Shown: piece by piece, positions 7,080 through 16,700 of the stretch
Layout: every line of letters begins with the position of its first letter
Position numbering within the stretch: position 1 is the first letter of the stretch
Assembly (NCBI RefSeq): GCF_000297095.1
Contig: NZ_AEEA01000128.1
Span: 1-64,000, forward strand
DNA length: 64,000 bases
Reading direction: 5' to 3'
From: Treponema primitia ZAS-1
Lineage (GTDB): Bacteria > Spirochaetota > Spirochaetia > Treponematales > Breznakiellaceae
Notes under the pieces: generated by a model
What the model was told of the DNA's origin: nothing
The model's database searches: none
Seen by the model: only the letters and a program-made list of their open reading frames with translations
Translations under genes and position numbers: made by a program

Positions 7080-9605
7080 TTAACTATTCTCATTATTTTG
7101 CAGAATACCAAGGCCGGTGGCAATCCGTACCGCATCGGCCTGATTAACCGCAGACAATTTATAATAAACCCTTTTAACCGCGCTTTTGACCGTATTAATG
7201 GAAATGGACTGATCCCGGGCTATTTCCTCCCGGGTTAAGCCCCGGGAAAGACAGGTAAGTACCGCGAGCTCCCGGGGAGAGAGGGCCGAGGAATCTTTTA
7301 CATATCCCCTTTTTCGATATTCTTCTGCAAAGACAAATAGTTTTTTTGCATAAGCCGTAGATTTTCTGCGTATCTGTTCAAGCCATCCCGCAGGTATTCC
7401 ACAATTTTCATATTTTACCGCCCAACTTACTAGGGTACGCATGTCCTTGCCTAATTCAATGAAAGGCATATCCAGGGCATTAGACTCCGCCATACGATAG
7501 GCTGCATCAAAAGCCCTAAAGGCCGCTTCCCGTTTTTTTTCACGGTATAGGCACAGCGCTTCCAGTACTTTCATTTCTATCCTTCCGAATAAGAAAGCCC
7601 CAAGGGCATTGGGCTCCAATTGATTCTCCAGGATCGCCAAAGCCAGGGGACAGCGTTTCTCTCCATAGAAATACTTTGCCCGTACCATCATGTCCAAGCC
7701 ATGGATTATAGGCGGCATATAATTTTTATCAATATCGGTTTTTAACCAGGGGGCAATACGCCGCCCCTGTCCAAGGTGGATATAAAACCAGCCCCTAAAA
7801 ATGTCATAGACTGCGCGCCGGTCCGGAGCATCCCCTTGAATATACTCCTCGTCCAGCTGCTTCAAAAGATCCTCAGTTTGCTCCTGCCTGCCTGCGGCCA
7901 AACTGATGCGTATCAGATAAAAAAGTGCGTGATTTTCAGTTTCACATCGTTTCTTCTCCCGGGCCTTCCGTATAGCCCGCTGGGCGAATACCTCCGAGCG
8001 GATCAGGTCCCCCTGATAAAAGGCAAATTCCGCCCAGGCAAGATCATCAAGCCCATAAAAAGCGTCTCCCATGGAATTTCCCAAAACAGGGATTGTCCGG
8101 GCAAGGGCTTCAATAAAGTTTTGAATCTCATCTTCTTCCGCCGGATACCCAACCCGGCATATATAGGGGCCGATATCGGTATACGATGGTATTTTCGTAA
8201 CAACATATTCAAAAGATTCTTTCGGGAGATCAGAGATTTGAATATAGTAATCCTGTGCCCGTTCAAAGAACATGTCGAAATCACAGCGTTTTGTATAGAT
8301 AGAGGAAAACAGGGAGAGGAGTCCAAGAAGACGATACGCGTAATATAAAATTATTTTCCCCATGGGAGAAGAGGGCATGGCCTCATACCGGGCTATGGTT
8401 TCCCGGATTTCAGTGGTAGCATCATCGAAACGCTCCAGGATGATAAGCAGCCGGGGACGAATCACGGTACGTATAAATTCATAGGCCGTCTTCTGGGACA
8501 ACCAGGCTGTACCGGTCTCCGGGCCCTCGCTGAGCTCCAGTAAACGAGAAACCAGATCCCGGGGCATATTCCGTGGAAAGGCATAGACAAAGTCGATGAT
8601 CTTCGAATAATCCCCCGCCTTCTCCAAATAGATGAGGGCATCTTCCTGCATGCCATTCTTCAAATACCATTGGGCAGTTTTACCGTAAAACTCCCGTTTC
8701 TCTTCCCCCGTAAGGGATCCCTGTTTTTCCCGTAAAAATTTGAGAAACATATTGTGCATCCCGTATGCTTTCACAGCGGCGTCATACCGAATAAAAAAAC
8801 TGGTTCGCTTCATTTTTTCAATTAATCCGGGGGCGGTACATAATTCTCCCAGGAGTTCTGCAGGCCAAGTGTCGATCAGGGAAAGTTTAACCAGGAATTT
8901 TTGTAAATCATCAGGAAGGCCCTGGAATATTTCTGTTTCAATAAACCGAAATATATTTGCCCAGGCAGCGGAACGGCTATAGGTTTTATTGGCATGGCTT
9001 ATCATCAAGGTCTGGGACACCAGATGAACCGCAATGGCCCAGCCTTCGGTATCCCGGTAAATCTCCGAGACCATTTCCTGTGAAACTCCAATATTCCTAA
9101 TCAGCATATAATTCCGGATCTCCGCCTCATTGAACCGGAGATCCTCCCCGGTGATCTTCGCCACGCCGCCTTTTGAAAACAATCGCAGGATCCGATCCGC
9201 AGGATCACTACGGGAGATAAGCACGATCCTGAGATTTGGAAACCCCATACTCAGAATATGCTCAAAAAAATCAACCGCCGTTTCTTCCCGGTATAGATGA
9301 AGATCATCCAGAACCAGAACTGCCTCCGGATTCGCCTGCAGAAAATGATCCGGTACAGGTTCGTCAGCATCCTCAGCCGAGGCCGTGTACCAGCCTGAAA
9401 ACCGCAGCCAAATCGCAGCGGCGTGATAATTCTGCAGGAAAGAACAGACCGCCCGGGTTTTCCCACAGCCGCCCTCGGCAACCACGGTCACCACCCGGCT
9501 CTGTATCGCCTTCTCCAATAATTGATTTATCCTGGGCCGTTCAAGGTACGTCTGGTTAACCGGTATAGTAGCAGTAGTATCATGAATTATTAAATTTTTT
9601 TCCAT
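7080..9605 (-). CDS. MalT-like STAND ATPase with LuxR DNA-binding domain
   Basis: The 841-residue protein has the order of MalT-type regulators: N-terminal NTPase with Walker A EGGCGKT (near 45) and Walker B AVLVLDDLHLY, a winged-helix/arm region, a long alpha-helical TPR-like sensor region (about 330-750), and a C-terminal LuxR helix-turn-helix with LSPRELAVLTCLSRGLTREEIA. STAND regulators usually bind an inducer in the TPR region and oligomerise with ATP. The start overlaps the 3' end of the upstream paralogue by 26 bases and has no clear ribosome site, so translation is probably coupled. The inducer cannot be read from the sequence. Confidence 0.9.
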   Translation of the reverse strand: MEKNLIIHDTTATIPVNQTYLERPRINQLLEKAIQSRVVTVVAEGGCGKTRAVCSFLQNYHAAAIWLRFSGWYTASAEDADEPVPDHFLQANPEAVLVLDDLHLYREETAVDFFEHILSMGFPNLRIVLISRSDPADRILRLFSKGGVAKITGEDLRFNEAEIRNYMLIRNIGVSQEMVSEIYRDTEGWAIAVHLVSQTLMISHANKTYSRSAAWANIFRFIETEIFQGLPDDLQKFLVKLSLIDTWPAELLGELCTAPGLIEKMKRTSFFIRYDAAVKAYGMHNMFLKFLREKQGSLTGEEKREFYGKTAQWYLKNGMQEDALIYLEKAGDYSKIIDFVYAFPRNMPRDLVSRLLELSEGPETGTAWLSQKTAYEFIRTVIRPRLLIILERFDDATTEIRETIARYEAMPSSPMGKIILYYAYRLLGLLSLFSSIYTKRCDFDMFFERAQDYYIQISDLPKESFEYVVTKIPSYTDIGPYICRVGYPAEEDEIQNFIEALARTIPVLGNSMGDAFYGLDDLAWAEFAFYQGDLIRSEVFAQRAIRKAREKKRCETENHALFYLIRISLAAGRQEQTEDLLKQLDEEYIQGDAPDRRAVYDIFRGWFYIHLGQGRRIAPWLKTDIDKNYMPPIIHGLDMMVRAKYFYGEKRCPLALAILENQLEPNALGAFLFGRIEMKVLEALCLYREKKREAAFRAFDAAYRMAESNALDMPFIELGKDMRTLVSWAVKYENCGIPAGWLEQIRRKSTAYAKKLFVFAEEYRKRGYVKDSSALSPRELAVLTCLSRGLTREEIARDQSISINTVKSAVKRVYYKLSAVNQADAVRIATGLGILQNNENS

Positions 9606-12195
9606 GTTTAAGAGTATCGTTTACCGGATCACTATTTTGCAAGATGCCCATACCCGTGGCGATCCGCACCGCATCCGCCCGGTTTACTGCGCCCAGCTTA
9701 TTGTACACGCTTCTGATAACACTCTTAACAGTATTTATGGAAATATTCTCATCTTCCGCCAATTCTTCCCTGGTTAGTCCACGGGATAAACCCTGGAACA
9801 CCAACATCTCCCGCCGGGAGAGAATTACAGACAACGCTTTATCGTCATACTGTTCGTCCCGGAATTTTTCCGCCACCGTATAGAGTTTTTTTGCGTAGGC
9901 CGAAGATAGACGGAGTATCTTTTCAAGCCAATCCCGGGGGATGGAACATTTGCGCTTTAAAACGGCGGAGACCAGGGCCCGGGTGCGCTTCCCCTGCTCA
10001 ATGAAGATCATATCCAGACCATTGGGGGCGGCTAACCGGTAGGCTTCTTCCAGGGAGCTTATTGCCCAGGAGATATCCTTCATGTCGTAGAAACACATGG
10101 CTTCTATAAGTTTGTGCCCTATTTTCCCAAACAGAAAAGCCCCCAGTCCGTATTCATCTTTATCGTTTTCTATCAGCCTAAGGGCCTTGATGTGCTGCTT
10201 TTGGGTAATATAGTATTTTACCCGAACCAGGGTCTCCTGCCCGAAGAGGATGGGATTCAGATCGCTTTCCTCAAAATCATTTTTAAGCCAGGAGGCTACC
10301 CGGGAAGGCTGGCCGATATGAGTATAGAACCAGCCGGTTTGTATATCGTAATCGGTGTAACGGTTCAGATACCGCTCTTCCTCAAGCTGGGCTTCCATAA
10401 GTTTAAGCAGTTCTTCTATTTTTTCCGGAATCCCGTAGAAAAGGTTGATACGTATCAGGTAAAAAAGCGCCCTGCTTGCTATCTCGTATTGGTTCTTTTT
10501 CTGGGCCTTGAACAGCGCCTGGTAAGCCATCTGCTCCGCGCTGGCCATATCGGCGCGGAAAAAAGCCAATTCCGCCCAGGCCATATCGTCCAAACCGTAG
10601 CAAATCCCCCCGTTGGCGTCCGAAATATAGGGTACCATGGCCGCAATCGCCTCATTATACCGTTCCGCTTCCCCCTTTTCCGGGCTGCTTACCCGGCACA
10701 GGTAGGAACTGAGGGGCAACACCGTGTGGGGGCCCGTAAGAATATGTCCGCTCAGCCGGGAGTAATGGTACGCCCGTTCAAAGCAGGAAACATAATTGTA
10801 GTCACAGGTATGCATACTGGTTATCATGCCGATCACGCCCAGGTTGGTATAACAGCCCGTCAGGGCACGGTTATTGAAGGGGGAGGACGCTTCGGCTTCC
10901 AGTTGGGTGATGATTTCCTTAAGCCCTGCGGAAGCCCGGTCAAACTGCTTCAGGGTAAAGAGAAAACGCGTTTGAAGGATGTAGGCCAGGGGGTTTTCCT
11001 GAAACACCGAATCCGGCGCCCGTTCCAGAATCTCCAGGAGGAACGCAGCCATACGGTTTGGCAGTATGGGGGGAAGGGTATAGCTCAATTCGAGAAATTC
11101 ATCATAGGCCCCGGCTTTTTCATAATAACTGAAGGCATCTATTTTAAGGTTGTTTTCTACGCACCACCGGGCGGCCTTGCCATAGACCTCCCGTTTCTCT
11201 TCCTCCGAAAGCTCCCCCTGCCTGCCGCTTAAATATTCCAGGAAAAGATGGTGGACCCGCCAGGCGTTCAGATAGGGATCGTAACGGACAAAGGAGCCGA
11301 GCCGTTCCAGTTCCTCCAGAACTCCCGTATCTCCGGCTATGTCCGAAAGAATATCCCTGGACAGATGTTCTATCAGGGAAATCTTGATCAGGAATTTTCG
11401 CAAATCTTCGGAGATAAGCGAAAAAACCTCGCTTTCAATGAGCTTGAAGATGTTAGCCTTAACCGAGGAGGGAGCATAGCGCTTGCCCGCCGGTTCCTTC
11501 TTGATGGCCAGGGCAGCCAGGTGTATGGCAAAGGCCCACCCTTCAGTATCCCGGCATACTGTGGCGGCCGCATCGGGCGAGGCGTCTACCTGCTGCAAAC
11601 GGAAATACTCCTGGGTTTCATCCGCCGTAAAGCGCAGATCATCCTCGGTTATCTGGGCCAGGTAGCCCTTGGAGAGCAGGGGAATGGAATTGATCCGGGG
11701 TTCCGTCCGGGAAATAAGAATGGAAGTAATATTGGAGAAGGGCGTGGTGATGGACCGCTCAAGAAAACGCAGCACCCCCGGGTCCCGGATCAGATGGAAA
11801 TCGTCATAGACAAAAAGATACTTCCGATCCGGATATATATCCCTATTGGGAACCCGCATATACCGTTCAAACTTCTGATCCGTATCGGGAAACTCAAGGT
11901 CCCGGAGTTTTACCGCCGTTCCTTTATCGATAAACTCTACGGCGCGGGTAAAATTTTCCCAAAAACGTTCGCCCAGGTTATCCCTTTCGGAGAACTGTAT
12001 CCAGGCCGTAATTGCATTGAATTTACGTACAAATGAATAAACCGCCTGAGTTTTACCATAGCCAGCCCCGGCAGTTACGGTAACAATGGGACTCTGCACT
12101 GCCATTTCCAGCAATCCATGTACCTGAGGCCGGTCCAAATAAATCTGATGTCCGGGAGCCATGGGGACATTACTGTAAAATAATCGTTCCTGCAT
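9580..12195 (-). CDS. MalT-like STAND ATPase with LuxR DNA-binding domain (paralogue)
   Basis: This is the first gene of the minus-strand regulatory cluster, 871 residues. It has Walker A TAGAGYGKT near residue 40, Walker B KYLFVYDDFHLI, a long helical TPR-like middle, and a C-terminal LuxR domain (LSRREMLVFQGLSRGLTREELA, ENISINTVKSVIRSVYNKL). It is a tandem paralogue of the next gene, with similar domain lengths throughout. It has a consensus promoter (12293-12321) and a roughly 90-base 5' leader that can fold into a branched structure. AGGCGAG lies just upstream of the ATG. Together with the paired PocR regulators this gives four DNA-binding regulators in a row with no enzyme gene, which is unusual. 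Confidence 0.9.
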   Translation of the reverse strand: MQERLFYSNVPMAPGHQIYLDRPQVHGLLEMAVQSPIVTVTAGAGYGKTQAVYSFVRKFNAITAWIQFSERDNLGERFWENFTRAVEFIDKGTAVKLRDLEFPDTDQKFERYMRVPNRDIYPDRKYLFVYDDFHLIRDPGVLRFLERSITTPFSNITSILISRTEPRINSIPLLSKGYLAQITEDDLRFTADETQEYFRLQQVDASPDAAATVCRDTEGWAFAIHLAALAIKKEPAGKRYAPSSVKANIFKLIESEVFSLISEDLRKFLIKISLIEHLSRDILSDIAGDTGVLEELERLGSFVRYDPYLNAWRVHHLFLEYLSGRQGELSEEEKREVYGKAARWCVENNLKIDAFSYYEKAGAYDEFLELSYTLPPILPNRMAAFLLEILERAPDSVFQENPLAYILQTRFLFTLKQFDRASAGLKEIITQLEAEASSPFNNRALTGCYTNLGVIGMITSMHTCDYNYVSCFERAYHYSRLSGHILTGPHTVLPLSSYLCRVSSPEKGEAERYNEAIAAMVPYISDANGGICYGLDDMAWAELAFFRADMASAEQMAYQALFKAQKKNQYEIASRALFYLIRINLFYGIPEKIEELLKLMEAQLEEERYLNRYTDYDIQTGWFYTHIGQPSRVASWLKNDFEESDLNPILFGQETLVRVKYYITQKQHIKALRLIENDKDEYGLGAFLFGKIGHKLIEAMCFYDMKDISWAISSLEEAYRLAAPNGLDMIFIEQGKRTRALVSAVLKRKCSIPRDWLEKILRLSSAYAKKLYTVAEKFRDEQYDDKALSVILSRREMLVFQGLSRGLTREELAEDENISINTVKSVIRSVYNKLGAVNRADAVRIATGMGILQNSDPVNDTLKHGKKFNNS

Positions 12196-12229
12196 AATCT
12201 CGCCTAAATTTTGGTAAAAACGGGACAGG

Positions 12230-12274
12230 AATGCTAAGTAGTTCTACAAAAAAAGACCCTTTCTTTTTAGCATT
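12230..12274 (-). promoter_or_regulatory. Structured 5' leader of the LuxR/PocR cluster
   Basis: In the transcript sense, AATGCTAA (complement of 12267-12274) pairs perfectly with TTAGCATT (complement of 12230-12237). Enclosed are a five-base-pair hairpin AAAGA/TCTTT with loop AAGGG, followed by a run of T, and a small GTA/TAC hairpin. The arms abut with almost no unpaired bases, giving a compact branched fold. The AAAGA hairpin plus T-run also resembles a weak terminator. It is not a known cobalamin riboswitch: the B12-box is absent and it is far too short. Confidence 0.5.
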
Positions 12275-12292
12275 TTTTACTTTGCGAATGAA

Positions 12293-12321
12293 AGTGTAAA
12301 TAAGTTCATGCTAATTGTCAA
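12293..12321 (-). promoter_or_regulatory. Promoter of the LuxR/PocR regulatory cluster
   Basis: On the minus strand TTGACA (complement of 12316-12321), a 17-base spacer and TACACT (complement of 12293-12298) form a near-consensus promoter. Transcription would start near 12286, about 90 bases before the ATG at 12195. Unlike several other promoters in this window it makes a long leader. Confidence 0.75.
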
Positions 12322-12403
12322 GAAAATTTGTGAAATTTTTTATTATTATTATTCCTCTATTAATTGTATGTTTATTTGAAGAAATATCGCCTAAGTACCA
12401 TCC

Positions 12404-12432
12404 TTGAAGCCCCGCCCCCTTTCGCGTACTAT
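12404..12432 (+). promoter_or_regulatory. Promoter of the fliG homologue, leaderless geometry
   Basis: TTGAAG (12404-12409), 17 bases, TACTAT (12427-12432), six bases, then ATG at 12439. The position makes the ATG the transcription start and argues against an in-frame TTG at 12364, which would lie upstream of the promoter. Confidence 0.75.
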
Positions 12433-12438
12433 AGGGAT

Positions 12439-13737
12439 ATGGCGAAGATTAGAACCCCGGTATGGCCGGAATTGTCATCAGAAGATACAGGAGCCAAGAC
12501 GCCGGGCGCTAAAGCGCCTTTGAGCCACGGTATTGCGGCGTATCAGAATACCATGAAGCCGAAGGAATCTGTACCGGAACCTCCTCCGCGCCGTCCCCCG
12601 ATAATTCCCGAAGATGGGTTTGTAAAGACCGGGGAGACCACTGAGCCCCGGCCCGACCCTAACGTTGATGAAAATCCCTTTCTAAAACTGCCCAAGGTCC
12701 TCCCCCGCCAAAAGGATGCTGGTGAAGCGGACTCAAAACTCCGGCGGGTGGCCAAGTTTCTCATCCTTATCGGTGGGGACGAGGCGGCGGGCATCCTTTC
12801 CAAGCTTGATGTGGAGCAGGTGGAAGCCATTTCCCGGGAAATCGCTACTATCCGGGGAATTTCCAAGGAGGAGGCTGCGGAGGTCCTTGAGGAATTCCGT
12901 TCCCTCCTATCTTCCACCTACGGTGTTTTAGGCGCTTCCTCCGGCGGCGTAGAAGCTGCCCGGCGCCTCCTCTACGCCGCCTTTGGAGCTGAAAAGGGGA
13001 GTGACTTCCTCAACAGGGCTCTACCGGAAACCAAGGAAAATGCTCTCAGCTTTTTAGAGGACTTTACCGGTGAGCAGATAGCTCTGCTCCTAAAGGAAGA
13101 GTTCCCCGCGGCGGCGGCGCTGATTCTCTCCCGGCTGCCTTCTAAATTATCCGCATCGGTCCTGGTCAATATTGAACCGGGACGCAAGATGGAGATTGTC
13201 AAACGCATAGCCCATCAAGGCCAGACCGCTCCTGAGGTACTGGAACAGGTAGCAGCGGCGCTGCGGGAAAAGGCCCGTCGCCTGGGCAGCAGTACCGCTG
13301 CGAATAATCAGATCAACCTTGACGGCCGGAACGCCCTGGCGGCGATCCTGAAACAATCGGATTATTCCTTTGGGGATCGTATACTCCAGGAGCTTGATGA
13401 GGAGGATCCCGAATTAAGCCAGGAACTCAAGGAACGGCTCCATACCCTGGAGGATGTGATCAAGGCCGAGGACCGTCCGCTTCAGGAAAAATTCAGGTCC
13501 ATGACGGATCAGGATATCGCCCTGCTTCTTAAAGGTAAGGACGCTGAATTTACCGACAAGATCCTCTCAAACGTTTCCGCCCAGCGGCGTAACGAGATAC
13601 GGGAGGAGATCCGCATCATGGGGCCGGTACCCCGGCGGGATGTGGACGAGGCGGTGAAGGCCTTCCTCACCTGGTTCAGACAGTGCCGAGAAGAGGGACG
13701 AATTTTACTCATCGATGATAAGGATGTGATCCTATGA
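12439..13737 (+). CDS. FliG-family flagellar motor switch protein (FliG1-like)
   Basis: The 432-residue protein follows the FliG domain order. An N-terminal domain begins with FLILIGGDEAAGILSKLDVEQVEAI (fragmentary match over about 115-180), then a middle domain (about 210-290, LLLKEEFPAAAALILSRL) and a C-terminal domain (about 325-425) with ALLLKGKDAEFTDKIL-like and MGPVPRRDVDEA segments. Two features are unusual: a roughly 90-residue proline-rich N-terminal extension, and a degenerate EHPQR motif (EEFPAA) where the middle domain normally contacts FliM. Spirochaetes carry two FliG proteins; this divergent one is more like the secondary FliG1. It overlaps the next gene by ATGA, so the two are translationally coupled. 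The ATG start is set by its promoter. Confidence 0.82.
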   Translation: MAKIRTPVWPELSSEDTGAKTPGAKAPLSHGIAAYQNTMKPKESVPEPPPRRPPIIPEDGFVKTGETTEPRPDPNVDENPFLKLPKVLPRQKDAGEADSKLRRVAKFLILIGGDEAAGILSKLDVEQVEAISREIATIRGISKEEAAEVLEEFRSLLSSTYGVLGASSGGVEAARRLLYAAFGAEKGSDFLNRALPETKENALSFLEDFTGEQIALLLKEEFPAAAALILSRLPSKLSASVLVNIEPGRKMEIVKRIAHQGQTAPEVLEQVAAALREKARRLGSSTAANNQINLDGRNALAAILKQSDYSFGDRILQELDEEDPELSQELKERLHTLEDVIKAEDRPLQEKFRSMTDQDIALLLKGKDAEFTDKILSNVSAQRRNEIREEIRIMGPVPRRDVDEAVKAFLTWFRQCREEGRILLIDDKDVIL

Positions 13738-16700
13738 TATTACAAAGCGGTTTTGAAATACTGGAAACGGTTGATCTTGCGGAGTTGGAAGCCAAGGGTA
13801 TCTGGGCCCGGCATGTAAAAAGCGGCGCCGAAGTTTTTCATATCCTCAACAAGGATACGGAAAATCTCTTCGGCTTTGCCTTTGCCACCGCTCCGGAGGA
13901 TTCCACCGGGGTCGCCCATATCCTGGAACATTCGGTGCTCTGCGGTTCGGCCAACTATCCCCTGAAGGATGCCTTTCTGGTTTTAGCCCAGGGAAGCCTC
14001 CAGACCTACCTCAACGCCTGGACCTTTCCGGATAAAACGGTATACCCCGCAAGTTCCGTAAACGAGCAGGACTACTTCAACCTCATGGCGGTCTACGGGG
14101 ATGCGGTGTTCCGGCCCCTGCTTTCGGAATGGACCTTCATGCAGGAAGGGCATCGTTTGAGCTTTGAAGAAAATCCCGGCGAAGGCGCCGGAGCAAAGCC
14201 GGGAGCGAAACTTTCTATTACCGGGGTTGTTTACAACGAGATGAAGGGCGCGTACTCATCCCTGGACGAGTACGCAGGACGCTGGTCTGTCCGGGCGGTA
14301 CTGCCGGATACACCCTACGCCTTTGATTCCGGCGGGGACCCGGAGAAAATACCGGATCTAACCTGGGAGGGATTGAAGGAATTCCACCGGCGGAAGTACT
14401 CACCCGCAAACTGCCGTATCTTTCTGGCGGGGAATATTCCCACGGAAAAGCAGCTTAGTTTTCTTAACGAAAAATTTCTTTCCGTCCTCCCGGCGGGCAA
14501 TGCGGCGCCGCCCATTCCCAGGGCTAAGAGATGGACTGCCCCGCAAAACATCACCATCCCCTCCCCTGCCGGTGGTGAACAGAAATCCACCGTGGTCCTC
14601 AGCTGGCTCTGCGGGGACACCACGGATATGAATGAAACTATCGCCCTGGGGGCGCTGACAGAAATACTGCTTGGCCATGACGGGTCCCCCCTGACCCGGC
14701 TGCTCATTGAATCCGGGCTTGGGGAGGATCTTGCCCCCGCAACGGGGCTGGAAAATGAATCCCGGGAAACCCTCTTTAGCGCCGGGCTGCGGGGGGTGGA
14801 TCGGCAAAATGGGAACGGAGACATCAGCGGTAAAATAGAAAAACTAATCATGGATGAATTACGGCGCCTGGCATCGGATGGAATTCCAAAGGAAGAAATT
14901 GAAGCGGCATTACTGTCCATGGAATTCTCCAACCGGGAGATACGCCGGTCCGGCGGACCCTATTCACTGGTGTGGATGCGACGCTCCCTCCGGTCCTGGC
15001 TCCACGGAGCGCGGCCCTGGGACAGCCTGCTCTTTGTCCCGGCATTCACGGAATTAAAACATCGCCTTGCCAAAGACAGCCGGTACTTTGAAAAGCTTAT
15101 CGAAACGTATTTGCTGGATAACCCCCACCGGGCCCTGGTTTCGGTGGACCCCGAGGAGGGGTTCCAGGAAAAGAAGGATGCTGTTCTGGCAGAGGCGCTG
15201 GCAAAAAAAGAAGCGGCCCTTTCAGAAACCGGGCGGCGGGACATACTGGAAAAAGCCGCCGCCCTGGAAACACTACAGAGTGAAGGGGAGAGCCCCGAGG
15301 CCTTAGCGACCATTCCCCACCTTTCCCGGAAGGACCTGGTTCCGGAAATCGAAGCGGTCCCCCGGGAGATCCTGGATGCCCGGGGCATACCTGCGCTGAC
15401 CCATGAACTTTTCACCAACGGGATTACCTACCTGGATATGGCCTTTCCCCTGGACATCCTGGAACCCGCCGACTACCCCTGGTTCCCCCTCTTTTCCCGC
15501 TGCGTAGTATCACTGGGGCTGCCGGGGATGGACTACGGCGCAGTCTCCAGCCTTCTGGCCCGCACCACCGGGGCCTTCTACGCCACCCTCCAGACCGGCT
15601 CCTGCCTGCCGGGCTTTTCCCGTACCGCCGCCCTTCCCACGGGAATACTGGATCTACGCGGCCGGGACTGGCTTTGCTTCCGGCTCAAGGCCCTGGACGA
15701 AAGGATACCCGATTCCCTGAACCTGGTCCGGCGCATCATTACTGAGGCGGATTTTTCCGACCAGCGGCGTATCCGGGACCTGGTCCTGGAAATGAAGAAC
15801 GATACCGATTCAAGCCTGGCCCCAGCGGGGCACAGTTACGCCATGGGCCGCTCGGGCCGTCTCTTCTCCCGCTCCCATGCGGTGGAGGAAATCTGGAACG
15901 GCATTTCCCAGCTTGAGACGGTTCATAAAATTGCCGATACGGATACTGCGGAAATCTGCAGGGTCCTCATCCGCATACGGGATACCCTGATAAGCCGCGG
16001 GGGACTGCTGGTAAATATTACCGGAAACGCCGGCGCCATACGGGGCGCAGTGAAGGGCGCGGCGGAAGCGTTCAGCAGCTTTGGCGCCCCCCGACCCCGG
16101 AACACCCTTACTGCGGCGGAGACGCCCTTCTTCGATCAGCTCAAAAATGGCGCCGATACTCCCAGGGCAGAAGTCCTGTCCTCCCCTTCCCTTCAGGTAG
16201 GTTTTGCCGCAGTAACCCTGCCGGGCTCTTTCCTGAACACCCCCAGGCCGGGTATAGAACCGGTGTTGGCCCACCAGCTTTCCACCGGCGCACTCTGGGA
16301 GGAGATACGCATGAAGGGGGGCGCATACGGAGCCTTTGCCCACCCTGATTTGGCGGAGGGGATTTTTTCCCTTTCCACTTACCGCGATCCGGGCCCCCTC
16401 CGTTCCCTGGAAGCCTTTCCGGGTATCCTTGAAGCGGCTGCAAGAGACACCCCGGACGAGGAAGCCCTGACCAAGGCGGTGATCGGCAGTTTTGCCCAGG
16501 AGACCCGGCCCCGAACCGGCGCCGAAAAGGGGCTTTCGGATTTCGTCCGTTTCCTCTACGGCATTGAGGATGGACACCGGGCAAACAAGCTGCAATCCAT
16601 GGTTTCAATCACCCCAGAGGAACTTTGTGCCGCAGCAAAACGGCTTGCCGCTGCCGCCGGTGAACAAGGCCGGGGCATACCTACGGTAATCGCCGGGACT

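Noticed and set aside
9600..12100. Long open frames on the plus strand opposite the STAND regulators (for example 10114-11232 and 11248-12036).
   Set aside because: They are antisense to clear MalT-like genes, have no ribosome sites and their translations show no domain logic.
12196..12438. Cobalamin riboswitch upstream of the regulator cluster with the corrinoid-like gene.
   Set aside because: No B12-box or large folded leader is present; the leader is only about 90 bases.
12364..12438. N-terminal extension of the FliG homologue from a TTG at 12364.
   Set aside because: It would start upstream of the -35 element; the promoter spacing points to the ATG at 12439.
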